Shown here: piece by piece, positions 1 through 7,704 of the stretch
How the letters are laid out: each line of letters opens with the position of its first letter
Numbering within the stretch: the first letter of the stretch is position 1
Source: Akkermansiaceae bacterium UBA5688
Lineage (GTDB): Bacteria; Verrucomicrobiota; Verrucomicrobiia; Verrucomicrobiales; Akkermansiaceae
NCBI GenBank assembly: GCA_002420315.1
Contig: DIHU01000192.1
Span: 2,268 to 12,049, forward strand
Direction: 5' to 3'
DNA length: 9,782 nt
Translations under genes and position numbers: made by a program
The notes under the pieces: generated by a model
Told to the model about the DNA's origin: nothing
Database searches by the model: none
Seen by the model: only the letters and a program-made list of their open reading frames with translations

Positions 1-1337
1 ATGATTATTTGATGCCCCGAAGAACCCATCTCTCGGTGACTCACTTGGCGACAAATTCGGCCAGCTATCCGACGCCTCAGACGAGTTCGGCATTGTTGCC
101 AGGGCCGGCTGGGGACGAGACCTCGGTGTCGTTTGGTGTGATTGAAGGAAATCCTAGTTCACTTAAACAGGAAGAGGAATATATCGAGATCATAAATACC
201 GCCAATGAGGCGATTGATTTGAGTGGTTGGAACGTGACCGGTGGTGTTGAGTTTGAGTTTCTGCCCGGGACAATTCTTGAATCCAACGGTCGCGTTTATC
301 TAAGTCCGGATGTTTCGACGTTCCGAAGTCGTGCGGCCAGCCCGACTGGCGGGGAGGGATTGAATGTGGAAGGAGACTATTCGGGTCAGGTTTCGGCCCG
401 TGGAGAAATCATTAAGCTGATCAATTCTGAAGGGGGCGTTGTTGATCAACGACTCACGCCCTCGGAAGAAAGTGACCTCCAAAAGTATCTTCGGATCACT
501 GAGATCCATTTTGCCCCGTTGGAAGGAAAGAGGTTTGAATTTATTGAGTTAATTAATATTGGTCCTGATCCGCTAGATTTGACCGGAGTTCGTTTTACGA
601 ACGGAGTGGAAGCGGAGCTCACGGGCTCACTTGCTCCAGGCGAACTTGGATTGGTGGTTTCCACCCCTTCTTATTTTCCCGCACTCAAAATTCTGGGGAT
701 TTTTTCAGGAGCTCTTAACAATGGAGGCGAAAAACTTACCTTGCGGGACGTCGCCGGGGAAAACATTCTCTCGTTCGATTATGAGGGGGAATGGTTCACG
801 GCGGTGCGTAATTCCGGGTATAGTTTAGATCTCAGAGATGAAATAGCCGATTGGTCAACTTGGGAGGATCGTTTGAGCTGGGCAATTAGCAGTGAGGTGG
901 GAGGTTCTCCTGGGGTCCTCAACCCTTTTCCATACAGCAATGATTACGATTCCTGGATCCATTCATTTTTCACGGTGGGTGAGCTTGAAGACCCACTCGT
1001 TAGTGGTCCCATGGCTGATGCTAATGGAGATGGCTATAGCAATCTCATGCATTACGCCCTAGGAGTCGATCCCGAGGTTGTCTTGTCTGGATCATTCGCT
1101 GAAATTGTGATAGAGAACGACATTATCTCTCTTCAATTTGATAGGCTTATGAAAACTCCCGATCTGAATCTGACTGTGCAGATTTCTACTGATTTACTGG
1201 ATTGGTCATCTTTGGCGACTCTTACGGATTCCGAAGCACAAGAAAATGGTCTTGAGACAGTCACTTATAAAAGCCCAATTCCTCTTTCCTCGAGATCCCA
1301 GCAGTTCTTCCGAATTTGGGTCACCCAAAATCCTTAA
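1..1337 (+). CDS. Lamin-tail-domain surface protein, CotH-associated type (5' partial)
   Basis: The frame is open from the first base to the TAA at 1335-1337, so this is the C-terminal part of a longer protein. The TTG at 9 and ATG at 12 are probably internal codons. Counting TTG as residue 1, two lamin-tail-like beta domains are visible, about 38-148 (EEYIEIINTANEAIDLSGW) and 160-306 (FEFIELINIGPDPLDLTGV, ending in SPGVLNP). Next is an acidic loop at 336-345 (ADANGDGYSN), typical of a calcium-binding DxNxDG turn, followed by YALGVDP. The last 80 residues form a beta module with STDLLDWSS and a terminal FFRIW. The opening residues (MPRRTHLSVTH) resemble what follows a CotH-kinase-like domain in verrucomicrobial proteins; this is recalled family knowledge, so an upstream CotH domain is inferred. 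The protein is probably exported, with a role in surface structure or adhesion; its exact function is unknown. The next gene starts 15 bases later on the same strand. Confidence 0.8.
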   Translation, partial: DYLMPRRTHLSVTHLATNSASYPTPQTSSALLPGPAGDETSVSFGVIEGNPSSLKQEEEYIEIINTANEAIDLSGWNVTGGVEFEFLPGTILESNGRVYLSPDVSTFRSRAASPTGGEGLNVEGDYSGQVSARGEIIKLINSEGGVVDQRLTPSEESDLQKYLRITEIHFAPLEGKRFEFIELINIGPDPLDLTGVRFTNGVEAELTGSLAPGELGLVVSTPSYFPALKILGIFSGALNNGGEKLTLRDVAGENILSFDYEGEWFTAVRNSGYSLDLRDEIADWSTWEDRLSWAISSEVGGSPGVLNPFPYSNDYDSWIHSFFTVGELEDPLVSGPMADANGDGYSNLMHYALGVDPEVVLSGSFAEIVIENDIISLQFDRLMKTPDLNLTVQISTDLLDWSSLATLTDSEAQENGLETVTYKSPIPLSSRSQQFFRIWVTQNP

Positions 1338-1352
1338 AACATAAAAAGAAAA

Positions 1353-3536
1353 ATGCAAAATACACCTATAAAGCTTGCAACTCTGGCTGCTCTATTGATT
1401 GGTCCGAGGGTTTTTGCTGATTATCCCGCCACCGTTCTTGCTTCAAATCCTTTGGCTTACTATCGCTTCGAGGAAGGGCCGGGAGCAACAACCTTGGTCG
1501 ATTCCAGTGGTAACGGTTTGGATATCGACAATAGTATTCCGGTTGGGACTACGCTCCTTGGTTCTGATGGGGCGGTTGGTTCGGCAGTAACTTTTAATGG
1601 TGATGGATATTTGGTATCACCGTTGAATTTGGACACATCGGTTGGGGACTTTACGATCGAGGCGATTATTAAAAGGACTGCTGGAGCTCCAGAAGGCGTG
1701 GTGATTGCTAATCAAGATGGTAACCTTGGACCTGGGAGAAGCAATTTGGTCGTTAACGGAGGAGGATTGATTACGACTTTTTCGGGAGGGGCGACAACCA
1801 ATTCAGGTATCATAAATACGGGAGAGGATTTTGATCATGTCATTTTAACTTTCGATCAAAGTGCGGTTGCAGAGGGAGTGGACCCCACTTTTAGGTTTTT
1901 CATTAATGGTGCGGAGGCTGGTACTGGGACTGCAATTCCCGAGGCCGCAAACGGAAGTTGGGTCATCGGTGCCAATAAGATTCTGACCACGCAGTTTTTT
2001 AACGGGGTCGTTGACGATGTCGCGATCTACGGAAGTCGCCTTGACGATCCGAATGGTGACGGTGACTCTTCTGATTCAAAGATTGGAGAACATTACAAAG
2101 GATTTCTTTCCGACTCAATTACGGTAGGATCCTTTGGATCTAGTGTGGCGTATCTTGACTCAGGACAGAGCGCGGAACTTAACTGGCTGGTTTCTCCCGA
2201 ACTAAGCTCTTTGACGCTCGATGATGGAACCGGACCTATCGATGTGCTGGTTCAAACAATTGATGGTGAGGGGTCAATAGTGGTTTCGCCGGCTGCGACG
2301 ACCACCTACACTCTGATCGGGACCGGCTCTCTTGGGAGTGAGTCGGTTGAGGTTGAAATAACGGTCGATGAAGCGGCCGTTATTAATTCATTTGTCTCAA
2401 ATGTGGCTGAAGCGAGTCCGGGATCAAATATTACCCTCGTTTGGGATGTTGCTAATGGTTCGAGCGTCACGATCGATAATGGAATTGGCGCGGTAGATCC
2501 TGTTTCAGGGAGCGTTATTGTTCCCGTAAATGAGGAAACGACGTTTACTCTTACTGCAACTAATTCACAGGGGTCAGTTACCGAGTCGGTTACGATTACT
2601 CTGGCGGATGCTTCACTTCCAGTGGCCCATTGGAGGGTGGGAGAGGCCGCGGGAGAAAAAAATGGCTCAGTTTTGATTGGTGAAGGTGGCTCTCTTTTTG
2701 ACGGTCTCTTTGTTGGAACTCCATCTTTTGATGTCGATGATCCTGCACCGGTGCCCGGAGGGTCCACTGCATCAATTGCTTTCGATGGTGCAGGGAGTTG
2801 GATTGATGTCAGTGGTTACGATGGGGTCGGAGGAGATTCAGCCCGTACTCTAGCTTTTTGGTTCAAAGGAGATTTGGTTCAGCCTAACCTTAACGCAACT
2901 TTGGTTTCTTGGGGTACTGGTGCGACAGGTGCTAGGTTTGATACTCGGATCAATACGGCAGGAGTAAATCAGCTGAGGACAGAGGTCGCTGGTTCGGGCT
3001 CCAATGCCACTACTCCGATCGTAACCGGAGAATGGCACCACTGCGCTGTCGTGTTTAACCCTGTTCTTGGAACTACGATAGGAGATGCGTTTTTTTATGT
3101 TGATGGAAATCTAGAAGTTTTAACCGCCTCGGGAGGGACAACTGTGAATACCAATGCCAGCAATGGAGTGAGAATCGGAAATGCTCGTGTCTTTCAAGGC
3201 CGGGCCGTGGCAGGAAAGATGGATGACATCAGAATCTATGATCGCGCTTTGAATGAAGCTGAAATAGTTTCTCTCATTACTCCAGGAAATAGCCAGGAAC
3301 TAAAGATCATCGCGATTCGTCAGCTTGAAAATGGAAATGTTGAGGTCGATTGGGCTGGAGCTCCGGGCGATTACTTCTTCGAATACTCCCTCGATCTCGC
3401 TCCGGACAGTTGGTTGGAAATCAGCGATAGCGAGTTAATTCTTCAGGGCGAGACTACTGCGACTGCGGTTGATGACTTTATTGCGCCAAACGCCGAAAAT
3501 CGTAAAGTGTTCTATCGCTTGAGGCCTGTTGAGTAG
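1353..3536 (+). CDS. Secreted LamG / Ig-like multidomain protein
   Basis: A 727-residue protein with a clear signal peptide: K7, then a hydrophobic stretch to about residue 17, and likely cleavage after VFA at 20-22. Domain order: LamG/concanavalin-A-like domain 1, about 23-250 (YYRFEEGPG, then GVVDDVAIYGSRL); Ig-like domain 1, about 256-338; Ig-like domain 2, about 341-420, both with the strand pattern (S)PaxxTTYTL / EETTFTLTATN; LamG domain 2, about 422-645 (WRVGEAAGE, GEWHHCAVVFNP, GKMDDIRIYDRALNEAEI); and a C-terminal beta module, 650-727 (YSLDLAPDSW ... FYRLRPVE). LamG domains usually bind carbohydrate or protein ligands, so a role in adhesion or polysaccharide binding outside the cell is likely; no catalytic residues are recognisable. 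The ATG at 1353 is chosen because it gives the signal peptide at once. It is preceded only by an A-rich tract (AAAAAGAAAA), with no good Shine-Dalgarno. The 15-base gap from the gene before suggests one transcript. Confidence 0.85.
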   Translation: MQNTPIKLATLAALLIGPRVFADYPATVLASNPLAYYRFEEGPGATTLVDSSGNGLDIDNSIPVGTTLLGSDGAVGSAVTFNGDGYLVSPLNLDTSVGDFTIEAIIKRTAGAPEGVVIANQDGNLGPGRSNLVVNGGGLITTFSGGATTNSGIINTGEDFDHVILTFDQSAVAEGVDPTFRFFINGAEAGTGTAIPEAANGSWVIGANKILTTQFFNGVVDDVAIYGSRLDDPNGDGDSSDSKIGEHYKGFLSDSITVGSFGSSVAYLDSGQSAELNWLVSPELSSLTLDDGTGPIDVLVQTIDGEGSIVVSPAATTTYTLIGTGSLGSESVEVEITVDEAAVINSFVSNVAEASPGSNITLVWDVANGSSVTIDNGIGAVDPVSGSVIVPVNEETTFTLTATNSQGSVTESVTITLADASLPVAHWRVGEAAGEKNGSVLIGEGGSLFDGLFVGTPSFDVDDPAPVPGGSTASIAFDGAGSWIDVSGYDGVGGDSARTLAFWFKGDLVQPNLNATLVSWGTGATGARFDTRINTAGVNQLRTEVAGSGSNATTPIVTGEWHHCAVVFNPVLGTTIGDAFFYVDGNLEVLTASGGTTVNTNASNGVRIGNARVFQGRAVAGKMDDIRIYDRALNEAEIVSLITPGNSQELKIIAIRQLENGNVEVDWAGAPGDYFFEYSLDLAPDSWLEISDSELILQGETTATAVDDFIAPNAENRKVFYRLRPVE

Positions 3537-3669
3537 TCGTTTGGGAAGAAAGATTCAACTTTCGTGAGCCTTGGATGATCCGATCCGGTGTGTCTTTTTC
3601 GCTGGTCAAGTTTCGCAATGATTAGTTCCTTTGCATTATAGTCCAATATCGGATAAAGTATCTGATAGG

Positions 3670-4362
3670 ATGTCAAAATTGGGTAAGATACATTGCGCAG
3701 TTCTTAGTGGATTAATCATTTATACGTTTATCGCTTGGTCGGGTGTAAAGCGTGATGAGATTAATCTCAAAGAGGCAGCAGAAGAGGCTTCCGAAAATGG
3801 TCAATCTGATGCTTGGGCCGAGGTTAAGTTTGGTGAGAATCGAGAGAATGATGTCGAGGGAATGGTGAAGGTAGGCATTCCACTTTTGGTGACGGTGATT
3901 TATGGGGGGATTCTGACGGTCTTGTATGTTTTGCCGGTTTTAGTTGATAAGATAAGCGAGGAAATGATGGGGTCGACTGCAGAGGTAGATGCTGATCCGC
4001 TAGATGAAGCACGTTCGGCTGTCGCGGAAGGCGAGTATTCCGATGCGATTGCTGTATATCGTAGATTCTTGCTGGAAAATCCTGAGAGCCGACACTCCTT
4101 GCTGGAGATTGCAAAGATCCAGCGGGATCACCTAAACAGTCCTGTCGCAGCGATAAGCACGCTTGAGCAGGGTTTAGATGAGCATGAGTGGCCCGAGGAT
4201 GACGCTGCTTTTTTGATGTTCCGGATTGCTGAGATTTCCGAGGAAGATCTTGCTGATAAAGACCAAGTGATTGCGGTGATGAAGCGTGTGATTAGCGAAT
4301 TGAAAGGGACTCGACATGCGGGTAACGCGTCTCACAAGTTGCGCGAATTGGAAGAATGTTAA
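3670..4362 (+). CDS. Membrane-anchored TPR-like protein upstream of comEC
   Basis: I do not recognise a named family. From the ATG at 3670 the protein has 230 residues. A TTG at 3631 would add 13 residues, but those are polar and have no Shine-Dalgarno before them; the ATG puts a short basic MSKLGK directly before a membrane segment. Visible parts: membrane segment 1, about 7-24; an acidic loop of about 40 residues (30-66), probably outside the membrane by the positive-inside rule; membrane segment 2, about 67-93; then a cytoplasmic helical tail with two or three TPR-like repeats (109-140, containing AVAEGEYSDAIAVYRRFL and ENPES; 141-173; 177-217). TPR tails bind partner proteins. The stop codon lies three bases before the comEC start, and comEC's likely ribosome binding site is inside this gene, so the two are probably translationally coupled. 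A scaffold or assembly role for ComEC is possible but unproven. No strong promoter was seen in the 133 bases upstream. Confidence 0.8.
   Translation: MSKLGKIHCAVLSGLIIYTFIAWSGVKRDEINLKEAAEEASENGQSDAWAEVKFGENRENDVEGMVKVGIPLLVTVIYGGILTVLYVLPVLVDKISEEMMGSTAEVDADPLDEARSAVAEGEYSDAIAVYRRFLLENPESRHSLLEIAKIQRDHLNSPVAAISTLEQGLDEHEWPEDDAAFLMFRIAEISEEDLADKDQVIAVMKRVISELKGTRHAGNASHKLRELEEC
4350..4355 (+). promoter_or_regulatory. Ribosome binding site of comEC
   Basis: GGAAGA, ten bases before the GTG at 4366, is the best Shine-Dalgarno match near this start and lies inside the last codons of the upstream TPR gene. It supports GTG 4366 as the start and suggests that ribosomes finishing the upstream gene feed comEC. 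Confidence 0.5.
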
Positions 4363-4365
4363 ATC

Positions 4366-6591
4366 GTGGCATGGGTGCACAAAAAATGGAGACATTTAGT
4401 GGCAGTTGCACCTCTTGTTTCGTTTGCTCTAGCGTGTTTGGCAGGAGCATCTTGTGGTGATTTTCCTGAGTGTGCTGTATTTTTTACAGTGCTTGCTTTG
4501 GCTATGGCTCGTCCGACTTTTTTTTGGTGGATTGGAATTGTTGCGATGGTGGTGGTGGTGGCGTGGAGATCTGAGTTATTGGAATCTCCCGTAAAAGAAA
4601 GTCTTGCCTCACCTTCCAGCGAATTTGTTGAAGGTGTTCTTACTGTGGGGAGAAAAATCAGTCCAACCCAACGGAAGCGGTTTGGTGTGCTGGACGAAGG
4701 TGGAGTAAAACGTCGAGTTATTATCTTTGAAGCGGAAGATTTCCAACCGGGTGAAATAAGGCGAATGAAGGGGAAATTTTTTGTTCCGTCCCGTGAACGG
4801 AATCCAGGTCTTTTTTCACAGATTGAGTTTTGGGAACGGCAGGGAATCTTCGGTGGCGTCTGGGTCAAGGAAAGCGAATTAGAGTCGGTAAACTGGGCCT
4901 CCGCTCCTTATCGATGGGCCGAGAATCTCCGTGAAGAATTATCGATCTTAATCACTCGCGGAATACCGATTGGAAGCTCTGGACGTGATGTGATTATTGC
5001 AATGGTCTTGGGTGAAAAACCTCCCCGTGATTCCGCAATTAGCAGGGCCTTCCGTCAGAGTGGAGCGATGCATGTTTTTGCGGTTAGTGGGCTTCATGTC
5101 ACCCTGGTGGGCGCCATCTTCTGGATGGTGCTGATGCATCTGCCGGTTCCTCGGAGAGTGGGTGTGTTTCTGGTGATTTTAGCCATGCTAATTTATACGC
5201 TTGTTACGGGACTGAGGCCTCCGGCAGTTCGAGCGACCTTGATGGCGGTTTGTTTTTTAGGTGCCTTCTTCTTCAGGCGAAGGCCCTCTGTTTTTAATGC
5301 TCTTGCTCTTAGTTTTGTGTTGGTTGTTTTGTGGAGGCCCTCCCAAGTTTTTGATGTGGGATTTCAGCTTTCGTATGGAGTGTTGCTTGCGATTGGAGTG
5401 GGTGTAGGAGTAGCGCTAAAATTAACGGGTAAGATCGCGGAGTTGGATCCTTTTTTTCCTTCGCGCCTTTTAAGCGATGGTCAGCGCAAAATCCTTAAGG
5501 TTCGAACCTATTTTGCACATCTTGGAGCTAGTTCTTTTGCGGCCTGGTTGGGGTCTATGCCTATCATAATTTGGCATTTTGGAGTTGTTACTCCGATTGC
5601 GGCTTTAACAAGCTTACTGTTGATCCCTGTCACGATGGTGATTTTAGCTCTAGCTTTTTTTTCAGCAATTGTGGGCTCTCTAGATGATCGCTTAGGCATC
5701 GGTGTCAATCGCCTCAATGAGGGTGTCGCTACAAGTGCGTTTTATTTCGCTAAGGGATTCTCAAAAGTGCCGTTCGGGCACTGGAGATCAAGGCGTCTGA
5801 TCCCAGGAGATTGGGTGGTATTCGATACCCATGATGGGGGTGCAGCATCATTTCTTGATGTTCAAGGTGGTGTGATGATTGATGTAGGAAGTGAAAAGTT
5901 TTTCATGCGTGAATTGCGCTCCATTTTGGGTCAATGGGAAGTAGAGCCTGCGGTCACTTTCCTGACCCATCCCGACGGCGATCACATTGGAGCTCTTCCG
6001 GAAATGCTAAACGAGGGGCTGTTAAGACAGGTTGTTTTGCCGGTGAATGACGCTCTTAGTCCCAAGTATCGCGAGTTTTTGGCGCAAGTGAAAGGGGTTG
6101 ATTGTGAAGCAAACTTGGGAAGAGCCGGAAAGCGAATTGAATTAGCTGAACAAGTTTGGGTCGAGATTTTAAGCGTAGGGGGAAAGGAGATTCGTAATAT
6201 TGCCGATAATAGGAATATGGTTATCAAGGTTCATTGGAAGAACTGGAAGATTCTCGTGACTGGTGATCTGGGGATGGTGGATGAACTTGATTTAATGGCT
6301 AAAGGTGTAGACCTGAGTGCTGACATTATTTTAATGGGACACCACGAATGGGGTTTTTCTGGACAGCATCAGTTTTTTGAGGCGACTGGTGCTAAGGTGA
6401 TTATCTCAACCGGTGCGAGTTATCCTAGACATGAAATGCCTCGAGAAAGTTGGGTTAAGTATTTGAATGAGGAGGGTTATTACTTTTTTAATCAATGGAA
6501 GACTGGAGCCGTCATTATGGATTTCTCAGTAGATGAAGTCTCGATTCAATCATACCTCGATGACGAAATACGGGTGGTGCTTCAACGGTAG
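4366..6591 (+). CDS. comEC: ComEC/Rec2 DNA-uptake channel protein
   Basis: ComEC is the inner-membrane channel that carries single-stranded DNA into the cytoplasm during natural transformation. This copy has 741 residues, normal for the family, with all three expected parts. The N-terminal region has membrane segments at about 9-65 and an OB-like domain (DUF4131) at about 85-170, including the NPG motif at 146-148 (NPGLFSQIEFWERQGIFGG). The Competence domain spans about 200-470, with the hallmark stretch SGAMHVFAVSGLHVTLVGA (232-250), then GLRPPAVRATLMA (282-294) and FDVGFQLSYG (329-338). A C-terminal metallo-beta-lactamase-like domain, about 478-735, has HPDGDH at 535-540, TGD at 632-634 and GHHEWGFS at 658-665, so its metal ligands look present. 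The usual DVGQGD before this domain is replaced by DTHDGGAAS. The GTG start follows the previous stop by three bases. The 3' end overlaps convergent alr by 10 bases. Runs of T occur in codons for membrane phenylalanines. Confidence 0.95.
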   Translation: MAWVHKKWRHLVAVAPLVSFALACLAGASCGDFPECAVFFTVLALAMARPTFFWWIGIVAMVVVVAWRSELLESPVKESLASPSSEFVEGVLTVGRKISPTQRKRFGVLDEGGVKRRVIIFEAEDFQPGEIRRMKGKFFVPSRERNPGLFSQIEFWERQGIFGGVWVKESELESVNWASAPYRWAENLREELSILITRGIPIGSSGRDVIIAMVLGEKPPRDSAISRAFRQSGAMHVFAVSGLHVTLVGAIFWMVLMHLPVPRRVGVFLVILAMLIYTLVTGLRPPAVRATLMAVCFLGAFFFRRRPSVFNALALSFVLVVLWRPSQVFDVGFQLSYGVLLAIGVGVGVALKLTGKIAELDPFFPSRLLSDGQRKILKVRTYFAHLGASSFAAWLGSMPIIIWHFGVVTPIAALTSLLLIPVTMVILALAFFSAIVGSLDDRLGIGVNRLNEGVATSAFYFAKGFSKVPFGHWRSRRLIPGDWVVFDTHDGGAASFLDVQGGVMIDVGSEKFFMRELRSILGQWEVEPAVTFLTHPDGDHIGALPEMLNEGLLRQVVLPVNDALSPKYREFLAQVKGVDCEANLGRAGKRIELAEQVWVEILSVGGKEIRNIADNRNMVIKVHWKNWKILVTGDLGMVDELDLMAKGVDLSADIILMGHHEWGFSGQHQFFEATGAKVIISTGASYPRHEMPRESWVKYLNEEGYYFFNQWKTGAVIMDFSVDEVSIQSYLDDEIRVVLQR

Positions 6592-7667
6592 ACCCGGGTT
6601 ACTCTTGGTGTAATCTGGGTAAGAATTTCCCAGGGGATAGTGCCTGCCTTTTTGGCCAGATCTGAAACAAGAAGATTGGAGCCGAAGAGCTCGGCCTCGT
6701 CACCAGGGTGGCATTCGTCGAGTTCGGTGACATCAACTATGATTTGATCCATGGTGACCCGGCCGAGAAGAGGGCAGAGCGAGTTGTTGAGGACAACGCT
6801 AGTGCCCTTTCCTGATAGTGACCTGGGGTAGCCGTCGCCATAACCAAGCCCCAAGATGGCAGCTTTGGTGTCGCGTTCAAGGATGGTTCGGCCATAGGAA
6901 ACGCCATGCCCTTTTGGGAGACGATTGATGACTGAGACTCTTGATTTGAAGGTCATAACCGGCCTTAAGAATTCCTGATGGGCTGGAAGGGGGGAGATTC
7001 CGTAAATAAGTAGACCGGGACGAACGAGATTGGTGGTGCGACTATGGTAATCGAGAAGGCCCGCCGAGTTGCTGAGGTGGACGTGGAATTTTTCATCACG
7101 TCCTGGTATGCTTTCAACAATCGAGTCGAAGAGTTCGAATTGCTTGTGGGTAAATACCGGATCTTCATCTGCGACAGGAAGGTGCGAGCCCACTCCGGTT
7201 AGCTTTATGCCCGAAGCTTCCCTAAGTTTTTTTAGAGCCTCACCAATTTGATGAGGCAAAAACCCTCCACGACCCATTCCAGTGTCAATTGCTAGGTGAG
7301 CTTCAATCGGTGAATTTTTTCCGAGCTGGTTGAAGTGTTCTATTTCTTCGAAAGAGCAAAGGCAGGGAGTCCAGCCATAGGCAGCGATCTCTTCCCGTTC
7401 GGATTGAAGGGTCGCTCCAAGTATGTAGGGCCGGGTCTTAATTCCCTCTGTAGAAAGGCATCTTGCTTCTCCGGTATTAGCAACACCCAAGAAGGGAAGG
7501 TTTAGCTTATCTAATTCCTTAGCAATCTCAATAAGGCCATGGCCGTAGGCTCCTCCTTTGATCACGGCCATGATATTTTTGCCAGAATGTTGGCGAGCAA
7601 GCTTAAGATTATGATGGAGCGCAGAACGATCAATTTCGGCCCAAGCACGTGGAGGAGGTTCGGTCAC
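6582..7667 (-). CDS. alr: Alanine racemase (PLP-dependent)
   Basis: Alr interconverts L- and D-alanine in the cytoplasm and supplies D-alanine for peptidoglycan. The 361-residue length is typical. An N-terminal TIM-barrel (about 7-230) and a C-terminal beta domain (about 240-361) are recognisable. Key sites: PLP lysine K37 and Y41 in AVIKGGAYGHG; R133 in DTGMGRGGF; H162 in SHLPVADE; N200-S201 in HLSNSAG; RPGLLIYGISP at 216-226; the second catalytic base Y258 in GVSYGR; GYGDGYPR at 275-282; M306-D307 in GRVTMDQ. All expected catalytic residues are present, but the lysine motif reads KGGAYGHG where most family members have KANAYGHG or KADAYGHG. The GTG start at 7667 places the family's first conserved block (AWAEID) at residue 8, so a later start is unlikely. 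There is no purine-rich Shine-Dalgarno, and a candidate promoter leaves almost no leader. The last 10 bases overlap the end of comEC. Confidence 0.95.
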   Translation of the reverse strand: MTEPPPRAWAEIDRSALHHNLKLARQHSGKNIMAVIKGGAYGHGLIEIAKELDKLNLPFLGVANTGEARCLSTEGIKTRPYILGATLQSEREEIAAYGWTPCLCSFEEIEHFNQLGKNSPIEAHLAIDTGMGRGGFLPHQIGEALKKLREASGIKLTGVGSHLPVADEDPVFTHKQFELFDSIVESIPGRDEKFHVHLSNSAGLLDYHSRTTNLVRPGLLIYGISPLPAHQEFLRPVMTFKSRVSVINRLPKGHGVSYGRTILERDTKAAILGLGYGDGYPRSLSGKGTSVVLNNSLCPLLGRVTMDQIIVDVTELDECHPGDEAELFGSNLLVSDLAKKAGTIPWEILTQITPRVTRVYR

Positions 7668-7678
7668 GGAGAGAGAAT

Positions 7679-7704
7679 AATTAGAAATTCAAAATTAGAA
7701 ATTC
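7679..7704. repeat. 12-base direct repeat, two copies
   Basis: AATTAGAAATTC occurs at 7679-7690 and again at 7693-7704, a 14-base period. It overlaps the candidate alr promoter: one copy contains the -10 and the other lies in the spacer and reaches the -35. It could be a chance duplication in AT-rich DNA or paired half-sites for a regulator. Confidence 0.6.

Noticed and set aside
2306..2767. Open frame of 153 codons on the minus strand inside the LamG protein gene
   Set aside because: It is antisense to a gene with clear domains, is rich in Ser/Thr/Pro as expected of a complement of Gly/Val-rich coding DNA, and has no family signature.
3574..3600. Possible terminator after the LamG gene (GGAT/ATCC then CTTTTTC)
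   Set aside because: The stem is four pairs and the T-run is about ten bases away, too weak for an intrinsic terminator.
3631..3669. TTG at 3631 as start of the TPR protein
   Set aside because: The extra 13 residues are polar with no Shine-Dalgarno before the TTG; the ATG at 3670 gives a standard basic start before a membrane segment.
4359..4868. Open frame of 169 codons on the minus strand over the start of comEC
   Set aside because: It lies opposite recognisable ComEC sequence and its translation shows no domain, signal peptide or sensible composition.
6615..6633. Inverted repeat CTGGG/CCCAG near the 3' end of alr as a bidirectional terminator
   Set aside because: The stem is only five pairs, has a nine-base loop and no T-run on either strand, and it encodes conserved C-terminal Alr residues.
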